A stretch of 64,000 nt of DNA from Salinimicrobium sp050750585 (GTDB lineage Bacteria > Bacteroidota > Bacteroidia > Flavobacteriales > Flavobacteriaceae): positions 186,001 through 250,000 of the forward strand of contig NZ_JBOJLM010000001.1 of the NCBI RefSeq assembly GCF_050750585.1, written 5' to 3'. A program made the position numbers and the translations under genes. A model generated the notes under the pieces. The model saw only the letters and a program-made list of their open reading frames with translations. It was not told the DNA's origin and made no database searches. This document shows positions 43,692 to 51,957 of the stretch, one piece after another (position 1 is the stretch's first letter; each line of letters opens with the position of its first letter).

Positions 43692-44311
43692 TTATGAAAA
43701 AAATAGCTTTTATAATGCTTTCTATGGTTCTTTTAGCAGCTTGTAACGATGGCCAGAAGAAGGAAGCAAAGGTTGAAGAAGTCGCAGTGAACAACACAGA
43801 GGTAAAAGGGGAACTACCCGAATTGTCTATCTATAATCTTCCTGCTACGTGGACTACCCAGAACTATGAGGACATTCAGCTTGAAGATCTTCGCGGCAAT
43901 GTGCTGGTCATGGTAATGATCTATACTTCCTGCAAAGCTGCCTGCCCGCGATTGATTGCCGATATGCGCAACATCGAAAAGCAGGTACCCGAAGAGTATC
44001 TGGATAAAACAAAATTCATCATGGTGAGTATTGATCCTGAAACCGATACGCCCGATCGGCTTAATGCCTTTGCCAAAGAAAATGAAATGGAAGACGACCA
44101 CTGGCTTTTTCTTCGCGGTACGCCCGAAGATACCCGTGAGTTTGCAACCGTACTGGCCGTAAGCTATAAAAAGATCTCGCCCATAGATTTTTCACACTCC
44201 AACATCATCAGTGTTTTTGACGAAGAAGGAGTGCTGGTTCACCAACAGGAAGGCCTTGGGGTAGACAATACCGAAACCGTAGAAGCTATTAAAACTGAAG
44301 TTTCAAATTAA
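43688..44311 (+). CDS. SCO family protein (copper chaperone)
   Basis: 207 residues with a lipobox (LLAAC). The thioredoxin-like body carries the copper-binding CKAAC motif (in YTSCKAACPRLIAD) and the conserved His in DFSHSNIISVFDEEG. SCO/SenC/PrrC proteins deliver copper or reduce thiols at cuproenzyme sites, so the likely clients are NirK or the CuB site of the oxidase. The gene overlaps the NirV-like gene by four bases, so it is translationally coupled. Confidence 0.92.
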   Translation: MIMKKIAFIMLSMVLLAACNDGQKKEAKVEEVAVNNTEVKGELPELSIYNLPATWTTQNYEDIQLEDLRGNVLVMVMIYTSCKAACPRLIADMRNIEKQVPEEYLDKTKFIMVSIDPETDTPDRLNAFAKENEMEDDHWLFLRGTPEDTREFATVLAVSYKKISPIDFSHSNIISVFDEEGVLVHQQEGLGVDNTETVEAIKTEVSN

Positions 44312-44333
44312 GTAAGATCAGATCAGATAGTCG

Positions 44334-44442
44334 GGGCTGCCTGAGAAAAGTACTGTACCGTAAACCTGAAATTTATTTCGGGTTCTCCAGAAATTCTGAA
44401 GTAAAATCCAGACTGGCGGTGCGTTCTTCTCTCAGGCAGTCC
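44334..44442. other. Long-armed inverted repeat at the nirK operon end, possible terminator
   Basis: GGGCTGCCTGAGAA (44334-44347) and the reverse complement of 44429-44442 (GGACTGCCTGAGAG) pair over ~12 bp with an ~80-base loop, and seven T follow on the plus strand. It could end the nirK transcript and overlaps the end of the acetyltransferase gene. The large loop is not typical of an intrinsic terminator. Confidence 0.4.
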
Positions 44443-45385
44443 TTTTTTTAATCCTCATCTCCATTTGGTAAAGATCAAAACCCGGCGCCCAAAAGTCCTT
44501 CTCAAAATGTCTTTTTTGGAACCCCATGTTTTCATAGAATTTTTCGGCCTGCCCGGTAGTCCTCACAACAATTTTTTCAATGCCAGGTAGTTTTTTGATT
44601 TGCTCAATGCGGTAGAGTGTCAGCTTTTTTCCAATTCCCAGGCCCTGGAATTCCGGGTGCACCAAATCCCATGAGATCCTTGCCGCCCGGCCTTTATCAA
44701 AACCGGTATTAAAACCTCCTGCAGCCACAATGCCGCCGGGGCCGTCTACAACAAAATAATTTTCAGCCTCATTTTCCAGGTATTCTCGCAAATCTTTTTC
44801 TTCGGAAGGGTGGAAGCTTGTGGGAGTATTTAATCGAAGCAGCTTTAAAATTTCTTCTTTTTCATCATTTCTGAAGGCTCTTATGCTGAAAAGTTCTTCC
44901 CGGGAGATCGCGTAATGTACTTCATGATCTTCTTCTCCGGTTCTTCTGAAGTTTAACCGCTCCAGGAGTTTAATGGCCGAAGTATTCCCGTTAGAAGTTA
45001 CAGCACATATCTTTTTAAGGCCTTTCTTAAACCCCACAGCTATTGCCAGCCGCATAGCACGGCTCATAAAGCCTTTGCCCCTGTACTTCTCGAGCAGGAT
45101 ACAACCAAGCTCCCCCGAATCATTTTTGAAGCCACGGTAATAGCCGCAGGTGCCTGCAATCTTTCCCGTGCTCTTTTCTTCTATACCCCAGTGAATACTG
45201 TTTCCAGAAATATAATCCTGCTCGATATTTTTCAGCATCATGGCAGCTTCAGCTTCATTTGCAGCCTTTTTTCCGTCGTAGTAGGAAATGTTCACCAGCG
45301 CCGGAACATCTTCGGGTGTAATTTCCCGAAGCAGGATATCTTCAGAAGCAATTTCAGGAAACTCTGAATAAGGGGGTGGAATCAT
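44432..45385 (-). CDS. Tandem GNAT acetyltransferase (two domains)
   Basis: 317 residues made of two acetyltransferase halves. Residues 1-165 are a RimJ-like GNAT (LLREITPEDV, LLEKYRGKGFMSRAM with acetyl-CoA binding, NTSAIKLLERLNFRR). Residues ~170-315 are a second GNAT (IRAFRNDEKEEI, LVHPEFQGLGIGKKLTLYRI, KFYENMGFQKR). The substrates are unknown and no partner gene is visible. Fusions of two GNAT domains are uncommon but occur. It is convergent with the nirK operon. Confidence 0.85.
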   Translation of the reverse strand: MIPPPYSEFPEIASEDILLREITPEDVPALVNISYYDGKKAANEAEAAMMLKNIEQDYISGNSIHWGIEEKSTGKIAGTCGYYRGFKNDSGELGCILLEKYRGKGFMSRAMRLAIAVGFKKGLKKICAVTSNGNTSAIKLLERLNFRRTGEEDHEVHYAISREELFSIRAFRNDEKEEILKLLRLNTPTSFHPSEEKDLREYLENEAENYFVVDGPGGIVAAGGFNTGFDKGRAARISWDLVHPEFQGLGIGKKLTLYRIEQIKKLPGIEKIVVRTTGQAEKFYENMGFQKRHFEKDFWAPGFDLYQMEMRIKKRTA

Positions 45386-45801
45386 AACTCTTGAAAGTAA
45401 GTGGAAATCATTAAACTTTTCTTCTTAACCTGATAGCACATGAAGCTCAAAATATTCATACCTGAAAATAGAGAGGTGTCAAAAATGGCATTTTTGGCTC
45501 CTCGTATTTTTCGATCTTATCTTATTACAGAGATCTTGATTTAGAGGAAACCGGTTCTTCAGAAAAAAATATATAAATCTTATTAGGAAAGGTTTTTTCT
45601 GCTGTGTCAAAAAGGGCGTTTGGGAGGGTGCTTTAAGCAACAAGAAGCAAGTAGGGGTTTGCTTTCTCGTCGCTTTCCCGCCATGAGGCAGGAAAACAAA
45701 TAATCACCTTTCTAAAGTATAAGTTTTTGGCTCTAAATCCCAACTTTTTTTCAGAAAAAACACAGGTTCAGAATATTTTGCCACGGCAAGGCCTTTAGCG
45801 A
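45386..45801. other. Intergenic stretch with palindrome and REP-like hairpin
   Basis: 416 bp holding palindrome copy 8, a degenerate half-like TCAAAAAGGGCGTTTGGGA (45606-45624) and TTTCCCGCCATGAGGCAGGAAA (45674 region), a short G+C hairpin like REP elements. No coding frame is supported. Confidence 0.55.
45479..45497. repeat. 19-bp dispersed palindrome, copy 8
   Basis: TCAAAAATGGCATTTTTGG, one mismatch at the last base, followed by CTCCTCGTATTTTT. It lies 94 bp upstream of the tandem acetyltransferase. Confidence 0.85.
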
Positions 45802-48171
45802 CTAAATTTTTCGGCCAATAATGTTGGTGCATATTGTGGTGAAAGCAATAATGCTTATTGAGCTAAACGGCATCAAAATAGCAGCAATAATGGGAGATAA
45901 CTGCCCTGTTACTGCAAAATACAATCCTACCACATTGTAGAGAAAAGATAAAATCATGCTCACTTTGATGACGCTCATGGCCTTTTTAGATGCGGTGATG
46001 AATTTTGGCAGACTTTCAAAGCGGCTGGCGTCTAAAATGGCATCGCAGGCGGGAGAAAAGACGTTTACGTTTTCAGAAATGGCAATTCCCACTTCACTTT
46101 TGGCCAGGGCCCCGGCATCATTGAGTCCGTCGCCTACCATAATGGTCTTTTTTCCCTCTTTTTGAAGGGAGGCAATATAATCGAGCTTGTCTTCCGGTTT
46201 CTGGTTAAAGAGCATCTGGGTGCTTGCAGGTAAGAGTTCTGTAAGCCTTGATTTTTCTCCTTCATTATCACCAGAGAGAATGGAGAGGTGGTATTGTGGA
46301 GCCAGGTCAGTAAAAAGGGCCTGCACTCCTTCACGATATTCGTTGAAAAAGACATACCTGCCTTTGTATTCATTATTGGCACTAATGTGTACCGAGGTGT
46401 TAAGGGAGGCGCCGGCTGTTGTGCTTCCAACAAAATCGGCCGATCCCACTTTCATGGCCTGTTTGTGGTAAACAGACTCGATTCCTTTTCCGGTTATTTC
46501 ACGGAATTCTTCAGGCGCAACGATATCATATTCGGCCAGCATGTCGTAGAGGCTTCGGCTTAACGGGTGGTTTGAAGCGCGCAGAGTATTCTTCAGAAGA
46601 AATTCTTCTTCCGAAGTTAAAGTGACGCCTTCATAGCTAATGTTGCTTTTCTTGTTTGAAGTAATCGTTCCCGTTTTGTCAAAGATGAGGGTATCGGCTT
46701 TGGCAAGTTGCTCAATGACTCCTGCGTTTTTGAGGTAAAATCTCTTATTCCCAAAAATGCGGAGCAGGTTGCCCAGGGTGAATGGTGTAGACATAGCCAG
46801 GGCGCAGGGGCAGGCAATAATGAGCACAGCGGTAAAGACGTTAATGGCTGTTGCCACGTCTATAAAAAGCCAGAATGCAGTGGCCGAAAAGGCGATTAAC
46901 AGCAGTACCGAGGTAAAATATTTGCTGATGTGGTTGATGAAAGAGGTAAACGAATCTTCCTTTTTTACCTGGAAAACGTCGTTGCTCCACAACTTTGTAA
47001 GGTAACTTTGAGAAACCGATTTAAGAGCTTCCATCTCTATCATTCCCGAAACCTGGCGCCCCCCGGCAAATAACTTGTCTCCCGATTCCTTTTCTACGGC
47101 CTCCGATTCTCCTGTTACAAAGCTGTAATCTATACGTGCTTTGCCGTTGATAAGAATCCCGTCTACGGGAATGAGTTCTTCATTTCTTATCAGGATGCGG
47201 TCGCCTTTCTTAATGTCATGAACGTGAATGCTTTCTTCTTTCCCATCAGGATTTATGCGGGTGATGCCAATAGGGAAATACGATTTGTAATCTCTCTCAA
47301 AAGAGAGGAAATTGTATGTCTTCTGCTGAAAGAACTTTCCGAGGGTAAGGAAAAAAACGAGTCCGGTGAGGCTGTCGAAGAATCCGGAACCCCAGTCAAA
47401 AATGATTTCAAGCGTACTGCGCACAAACAAGACGAGCACACCCAGGGCAAGAGGCACATCTATATTAAGGATGTTGGCCCGCAGACCTTTATAAGCTGAT
47501 ACAAAATAATCTTGTGCGGCATAAAAAACCACCGGCAGGGAAAAGGCAAACATGAGCCATCTAAAAAGGCCTTTATACTGGTCTAGCCAGTATTCATTAA
47601 CTTCAAAATATTCGGGAAAAGAGAGGAACATGACGTTCCCAAAAGCAAAACCGGCAACCCCAAGTTTGTAGATTATGCTGCGGTTTATCTTTTTCTTTCC
47701 GGTTTCACTGTCATCAAGGCTTATGTAGGGTTCATAGCCAATGCTGCTAAGAAACAGGACCAGGTCTTTTAAGGTGAGTTTTTCAGAATTATAGGTAATG
47801 CGCAGGCTCTTTTTAGGAAAATCAACCTGTGAGGCAGTGATCCCGGGCTTTAATTTACTCAGGTTTTCAAGGATCCAGATGCAGGAACTGCAGTGAATAT
47901 GGGGGATGTACAGCGAAATAACCTGCACATTGCCGTCATTGAATTCCAGGAGTTTGTCAACGATCTTTTCATTGCTCAAAAAGTCATATTTCCCCTCGAG
48001 TTTTGCAGGCGCGGCGCCGGGAGCCGTCTCCATTTCATAATAGGAAGTAAGGCCGTTCTCTGAGAAGATCTCATAAACAGTTTTGCAGCCATTGCAGCAA
48101 AAAGACTTATCATCAAAGCTGATGCATGACTTAATCGTATCACCGCAGTGATAGCAAGAAAGTTCTTCCAT
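45802..48171 (-). CDS. ccoI: Copper-transporting P-type ATPase for cbb3 assembly (CcoI/FixI)
   Basis: 789 residues. The N-terminus has a Cys-rich domain (CYHCGDTIKSC, FCCNGCKTVYEIF) and an HMA domain with CSSCIWILENL. The eight-helix pump carries the CPC motif in IIACPCALAMSTPFTLGN, the phosphorylation site DKTGT, the actuator TGES and the nucleotide site GDGLND. This is the FixI/CcoI layout: it moves copper out of the cytoplasm for insertion into the oxidase. It has its own Crp/Fnr-type promoter and lies apart from the cco operon. Confidence 0.93.
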   Translation of the reverse strand: MEELSCYHCGDTIKSCISFDDKSFCCNGCKTVYEIFSENGLTSYYEMETAPGAAPAKLEGKYDFLSNEKIVDKLLEFNDGNVQVISLYIPHIHCSSCIWILENLSKLKPGITASQVDFPKKSLRITYNSEKLTLKDLVLFLSSIGYEPYISLDDSETGKKKINRSIIYKLGVAGFAFGNVMFLSFPEYFEVNEYWLDQYKGLFRWLMFAFSLPVVFYAAQDYFVSAYKGLRANILNIDVPLALGVLVLFVRSTLEIIFDWGSGFFDSLTGLVFFLTLGKFFQQKTYNFLSFERDYKSYFPIGITRINPDGKEESIHVHDIKKGDRILIRNEELIPVDGILINGKARIDYSFVTGESEAVEKESGDKLFAGGRQVSGMIEMEALKSVSQSYLTKLWSNDVFQVKKEDSFTSFINHISKYFTSVLLLIAFSATAFWLFIDVATAINVFTAVLIIACPCALAMSTPFTLGNLLRIFGNKRFYLKNAGVIEQLAKADTLIFDKTGTITSNKKSNISYEGVTLTSEEEFLLKNTLRASNHPLSRSLYDMLAEYDIVAPEEFREITGKGIESVYHKQAMKVGSADFVGSTTAGASLNTSVHISANNEYKGRYVFFNEYREGVQALFTDLAPQYHLSILSGDNEGEKSRLTELLPASTQMLFNQKPEDKLDYIASLQKEGKKTIMVGDGLNDAGALAKSEVGIAISENVNVFSPACDAILDASRFESLPKFITASKKAMSVIKVSMILSFLYNVVGLYFAVTGQLSPIIAAILMPFSSISIIAFTTICTNIIGRKI

Positions 48172-48197
48172 AAAAATTGCTCGTTTCGTACCGGGTG

Positions 48198-48240
48198 CAA
48201 AGGTTGAAAATGAGCGGGTTGGAAAATATGATACCGGTCA
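48198..48240 (-). promoter_or_regulatory. Class II Crp/Fnr promoter of ccoI (site 5)
   Basis: TGATACCGGTCA at 48229-48240, with the minus-strand -7 element AACCTTTG at 48198-48205. The site centre (48234.5) is 36.5 bp from the last base of the -7 element, 27 bp before the ccoI start. Confidence 0.72.
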
Positions 48241-48256
48241 TGTTTTTAAATGCCTC

Positions 48257-48275
48257 TCAAAAATGGCATTTTTGA
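48257..48275. repeat. 19-bp dispersed palindrome, copy 9
   Basis: TCAAAAATGGCATTTTTGA, perfect, 16 bp from Crp/Fnr site 5. It sits between ccoI and yihY. Confidence 0.85.
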
Positions 48276-48306
48276 AGGGTGTTTTTTGAGGCCGGCCGTT
48301 GTGGGT

Positions 48307-49191
48307 CTAGGGTTTAGTGCGGGAATATTTTTCTATTTCTGAATTGATTTCAGCGCCAATAAGAATAATAATGCTGGTAAGAAAGAGCCATAGCAGCATC
48401 ACTACTACTGCTGAAATAGAACCATACACCTCGCCGTAACTTCCGAAGTTTTTCACGTAGAATGAAAATCCCCAGGAGGCGATTAACCACAGTAAGGTGG
48501 CAATAAGGGCTCCCGGCAGCACCCATTTAAAAGCAGAAGTGGGTTTTGCAGGTGCATAGCGATAGATCAATCCTATAAAATATACCACCATGGCAGCGAG
48601 AATAAGCCAGCGCAGCCAGGTTATCAAGGCGGTTATTGTAGACGGCAATGGGATTTCGTCTATGATCACGGGCCAAATCACAATGATTCCCAGGCTTATG
48701 ATCACCAGGAGAATAGCACCAAAAGTAAAAAGTAAGGTGAGGGCGTTTTGTTTGATGAAGCCCCTTTCATTGTTGGTGCCATAAGCGATATCAATGCCTG
48801 TGAAGAGCGATTTCATGCCTTTATTGGAACTCCATAAACTTAGAAGGATCCCAATGGCCAGGCTCCAGCTAAGGGCACTTTGAGGTGTGGAGACCAGATC
48901 TTTTAACTGGGTTTGAATAATCTCAAAGGCCTGTTGTGGCATGACCTGTGAAATTTTTTGCAGTTGCCCCTGAAGGCTCTGCGGATCCATCGCAAGGCCG
49001 TAAATAGAAACCAGTGCCCCTATAGCCGGGAACACCGCTAAAAACGCATAAAAGGCGACTCCTGCCGAAACGATGGAAACATTGTCTTCTCCAATTTGAT
49101 CTTTAACTGCAATCCCAATAGATTTCCAGCCAGAGGAGGAGATTTCAGATGGTTTTTCTACGGTTTGGGAAGAATGGTAGCCTTTGCTCAT
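48307..49191 (-). CDS. YihY/BrkB family membrane protein
   Basis: 294 residues with six helices. The characteristic segments are VSAGVAFYAFLAVFPAIGAL in the first helix and GGAL/WLIASWGFSFYVKNFGSYGEVYGSISAVVVMLLWLF near the end, with GAEINSE closing the core. The family was once called ribonuclease BN; it is now regarded as a membrane protein of unknown function, perhaps a transporter. It is the first gene downstream of the ccoI promoter on the same strand but reads away from ccoI's start and has no regulatory site of its own. Confidence 0.92.
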   Translation of the reverse strand: MSKGYHSSQTVEKPSEISSSGWKSIGIAVKDQIGEDNVSIVSAGVAFYAFLAVFPAIGALVSIYGLAMDPQSLQGQLQKISQVMPQQAFEIIQTQLKDLVSTPQSALSWSLAIGILLSLWSSNKGMKSLFTGIDIAYGTNNERGFIKQNALTLLFTFGAILLVIISLGIIVIWPVIIDEIPLPSTITALITWLRWLILAAMVVYFIGLIYRYAPAKPTSAFKWVLPGALIATLLWLIASWGFSFYVKNFGSYGEVYGSISAVVVMLLWLFLTSIIILIGAEINSEIEKYSRTKP

Positions 49192-49270
49192 TTTTCTTGT
49201 TTTTCTGAATTTTCCTTTTAAAATAAGAAATTCATTCAGCAGAAGTTCAAATATTTGCTATAAACATTTG

Positions 49271-50536
49271 TTAATCCTCAAGGGTAGAGCCTTTCTTTTC
49301 AAACTTTCCGCGCTTTTTAAAGTGACCAATCACCGAAGGTGCGGTGAAGCCGTGAATCACAATAGAGATGAGAATGATGTAGGCGGTAATGGCGTATAAT
49401 TCATTCTTATGGCTAAAATAGTCGAAAGTCACAAAAGCCCAGGAGAGGTAGAAAATAGAGCCAATTCCCCTAATTCCGAAGAAACTAATGGCAAGTTTAC
49501 TTTTGAAGTCCTTCTCTACGCCCCATAACCCGATGAGTCCCGCGACCGGTCTAACGACAAGAACAAACAGAAAGGCGAAAACCACCCCTTTCCAGTCGGT
49601 TAGCGTAAGCATGCCGTTCATTATTGATCCTCCAAAAAGCAGGATATAGATCACCATAAAAAGGTGCTCCATCTCCTGGACAAAGTCGTGCAGTTTCTTC
49701 TTGTAATCCTGATCTACCTTTTCGTAATACCTAAGGCTGAAGCCGGCGAAGAAAACTGCGAGAAAGCCGTAGCCGTGAAGTAATTCGGTCACGCCGTAGG
49801 TCATAAAAGTAAGGGAGAGGGCAAGGAACCCCACAAAGGTTTTTACGCCGGCGTATTTATGGATACGGTCCATCAAATGTCCAATGAGCCATCCAATGAA
49901 CAGCCCGCAAATAACCCCAATAACTACTTTCAGAAGTAACTTGTCCCAAAGCCAGTCTGTAAAACTGAATGCGGCCCAGCTCCCAGCCTGCGCCACGAGT
50001 ACAGCAAGATAGGAGAAGGGATAGGCGATCCCATCATTGAGTCCGGCTTCGGCAGTAAGTGTAAACCGTATATCGTTGGCATGTTCTTCTTCTTCGAGTG
50101 GATCATCAAGTTGTACCTCGGCGGCAAGAACGGGATCAGTGGGGGCGAGAACAGCTGCCAGTAAAAGACTGGATGGTAAACTGAGCAGCAGGAAATACTG
50201 CCCCAGCAGGAATGCTGAAACCATGCAAATGGGCATGGTAATGAACACCAGTAGCAGGGGTTTGCGCCAGGCTTTAAGGCTGTAGTTTGCGCCAATTTTT
50301 AAACCGGCGCCCATGAGTGAAATAATGACCAAAGCTTCAGAAAAATACATGAGGCTTTGATCATCCCACAAAGGATCTGGCCAACCCAGGGGCAATCCCA
50401 CTGCATAAAGGCCAAACCCGATAAGCAACAATAGAATGGGGGAGCTTATCTTCAGCTTTTCTGAAAAAGACGGTAGCCATGCCATAATGATGGTAGCGAA
50501 ACCGAGGCCTGCGAGGATCAGGTAATGTGTTTCCAT
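49271..50536 (-). CDS. Cation:proton antiporter (CPA1, NhaP-like)
   Basis: 421 residues, twelve or so helices. Key segments are ALVIISLMGAGLKIG, VLAPTDPVLAAEVQ (the conserved TDP in the unwound helix), GLNDGIAYP with the ion-binding ND pair, and FFGIRGIGSIFYL near the end. It exchanges Na+ or K+ for H+ across the inner membrane. No cytoplasmic TrkA or UspA domain is attached. It ends 80 bp from the YihY start and could be transcribed with it. Confidence 0.92.
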   Translation of the reverse strand: METHYLILAGLGFATIIMAWLPSFSEKLKISSPILLLLIGFGLYAVGLPLGWPDPLWDDQSLMYFSEALVIISLMGAGLKIGANYSLKAWRKPLLLVFITMPICMVSAFLLGQYFLLLSLPSSLLLAAVLAPTDPVLAAEVQLDDPLEEEEHANDIRFTLTAEAGLNDGIAYPFSYLAVLVAQAGSWAAFSFTDWLWDKLLLKVVIGVICGLFIGWLIGHLMDRIHKYAGVKTFVGFLALSLTFMTYGVTELLHGYGFLAVFFAGFSLRYYEKVDQDYKKKLHDFVQEMEHLFMVIYILLFGGSIMNGMLTLTDWKGVVFAFLFVLVVRPVAGLIGLWGVEKDFKSKLAISFFGIRGIGSIFYLSWAFVTFDYFSHKNELYAITAYIILISIVIHGFTAPSVIGHFKKRGKFEKKGSTLED

Positions 50537-50619
50537 TATTGAAAAATAGGGTTTATTCTCCCTTTTTCTTCCTAAAGGAATGTTACTTCTTTAGTTACAG
50601 GTAAAAAAATGGAAAACTT

Positions 50620-50672
50620 TAGGAAAATGTCCTATAAATAAGTTGGATATTTTCCTAAAATAGCTACATTTG
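50620..50672 (+). promoter_or_regulatory. Operator and near-leaderless promoter of the XRE-S24 gene
   Basis: TAGGAAAATGTCC (50620-50632) and GGATATTTTCCTA (50645-50657) form an inverted repeat matching at 12 of 13 positions, spanning the -33 element TTG at 50643-50645. TACATTTG at 50665-50672 is the -7 element, 19 bp further on. The ATG at 50678 lies only five bases after it, so the mRNA probably starts at or next to the AUG. Confidence 0.72.
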
Positions 50673-50677
50673 TTTGT

Positions 50678-51445
50678 ATGGGAACAGATGTATCACAAGA
50701 AATTAAGCGGTTTAAAGAGGTAAGGGATGAGAATAACTTTACCCAAACCGAGTTTGCTAACCTGCTGGGCATCAAAAATTCTACGGCCGATATTGAAAGA
50801 GGACGTACCAAACTATCGGGAAAAGTGGTGGCTGAATTGCTGCGCCAATTCGCTATTAATCCGATGTGGTTGTTTGGGGAAAGCAACCAAAAATATCTGC
50901 AGGTAACTAAAGGAGATATAAGCCCCAAAGTGGTGAGCCTTAACAGTGCAGAGGAAGAAAACATTGTGCTGGTTAATGTAAAGGCCGCTGCGGGTTATCC
51001 ACACAATGTGCAGGATGTTGAATGGTATCAACAATTACCGGCCTTTGATATTCCCCTGCCCGAGTACCGAAACGCCACACACAGGGGCTTTCAGGTTGAG
51101 GGAGACAGTATGCTGCCCAACTTCAGGCCGGGGGAGTGGGTTCTGGGAAAAGCTGTTCCCACAATTGAGGAAGCCAGCAATAACAGGATCTATGTGGTAG
51201 TACTTTACGACTCAGTTCTGGTAAAAAAGCTTCAGAAATTACCCGATCCTTCAAAACTATTGCTCATTTCTTTAAATGAAGAATATTTGCCTATTGAAGT
51301 GAGGGTAAATGATATTCAGGAGTTGTGGCAGGTAAATTCCAAACTCACTTTTAACCTCGATGCCCCTTCCGAAAGTAGCTTGCTGAAGCAGTTACAACAG
51401 TCGATGGAAGATCTTAAGAGTGAATTCAAAACATTTAAACACTAA
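50678..51445 (+). CDS. XRE-family repressor with S24 (LexA-like) peptidase domain
   Basis: 255 residues. An XRE helix-turn-helix comes first (FTQTEFANLLGIKNSTADIERGRTKLS), then a linker and an S24 domain with the catalytic Ser in VEGDSMLPNFRPGEWVLG and Lys in YDSVLVKKLQKL. This is the layout of CI/LexA-like repressors. The Ala-Gly cleavage site is less clear, AAAGYPHN near residue 107 being the candidate. It has an operator overlapping its own promoter, so it probably represses itself. No phage genes are nearby, so it may be a host SOS- or stress-linked regulator. Confidence 0.92.
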   Translation: MGTDVSQEIKRFKEVRDENNFTQTEFANLLGIKNSTADIERGRTKLSGKVVAELLRQFAINPMWLFGESNQKYLQVTKGDISPKVVSLNSAEEENIVLVNVKAAAGYPHNVQDVEWYQQLPAFDIPLPEYRNATHRGFQVEGDSMLPNFRPGEWVLGKAVPTIEEASNNRIYVVVLYDSVLVKKLQKLPDPSKLLLISLNEEYLPIEVRVNDIQELWQVNSKLTFNLDAPSESSLLKQLQQSMEDLKSEFKTFKH

Positions 51446-51477
51446 AAAAACGGCCTGAAATAAATCAGGCCGTTTTT
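51446..51477 (+). terminator. Terminator after the XRE-S24 gene
   Basis: AAAAACGGCCTGA, loop AATAAA, TCAGGCCGTTTTT. A strong 8-pair G+C stem with a T run, ending the repressor transcript directly after its stop codon. Confidence 0.88.
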
Positions 51478-51520
51478 CGGGATATTTTAATCCCCGTTTA
51501 AAGTTGGTTAGTGGTTGTTA

Positions 51521-51685
51521 TTAGAGATCATCCTGGCCTCCCAGCCCTGTGTTCTCTCTGGTTTCATTTACTCCTTCTTCTACAGCTTCGCCGGTTGCTT
51601 CGGCAGCATCTTTTGTCTCCCTGCACGAAATAAGGGAAGTTGACAAAGCAAAAGAAAAGAACAGTAATAAAGCGTACTTTTTCAT
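51521..51685 (-). CDS. Small acidic lipoprotein A (54 aa)
   Basis: ATG at 51685. Signal peptide MKKYALLLFFSFALSTSLIS, then the lipobox Cys in ISCRETKDAAEA, and an acidic/polar tail ending GLGGQDDL. This is the same design as the next two genes: lipobox then RET/RDT, then an acidic coil. Such tiny lipoproteins are common in Flavobacteriia without a known role. It was missed by a length filter but has a good signal peptide and codon use. Confidence 0.72.
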   Translation of the reverse strand: MKKYALLLFFSFALSTSLISCRETKDAAEATGEAVEEGVNETRENTGLGGQDDL

Positions 51686-51706
51686 AATGATTGATTTAGT
51701 TAAGAA

Positions 51707-51859
51707 TTAATCAAGCTCATCTTCCAGTTCATCACCGGCTTCTTCAATCTCTTCACCTACCTCTTCTACATCATCGGCTTCTCTCCCGGTGTCACGGCAG
51801 GAAATAAATCCTGAACTCATCGTGAACAGCAGTACAAATAATAGCGCAATACGTTTCAT
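51707..51859 (-). CDS. Small acidic lipoprotein B (50 aa)
   Basis: ATG at 51859. Signal peptide MKRIALLFVLLFTMSSGFIS then C-RDTGREADDVEEVGEEIEEA and a DELEDELD tail, with a markedly negative C-terminus. It is a paralogue-like neighbour of lipoproteins A and C and lies 21 bp before A. The function is unknown. Confidence 0.72.
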   Translation of the reverse strand: MKRIALLFVLLFTMSSGFISCRDTGREADDVEEVGEEIEEAGDELEDELD

Positions 51860-51957
51860 ATTTTATGTATTTGTGGTTAATTATTTTTTGTGATTTCCCT
51901 TCCTGGAAAAGATGTCTTTTTTTTTGACATTTTTGACAATCCTGGATATGAGGGAAA

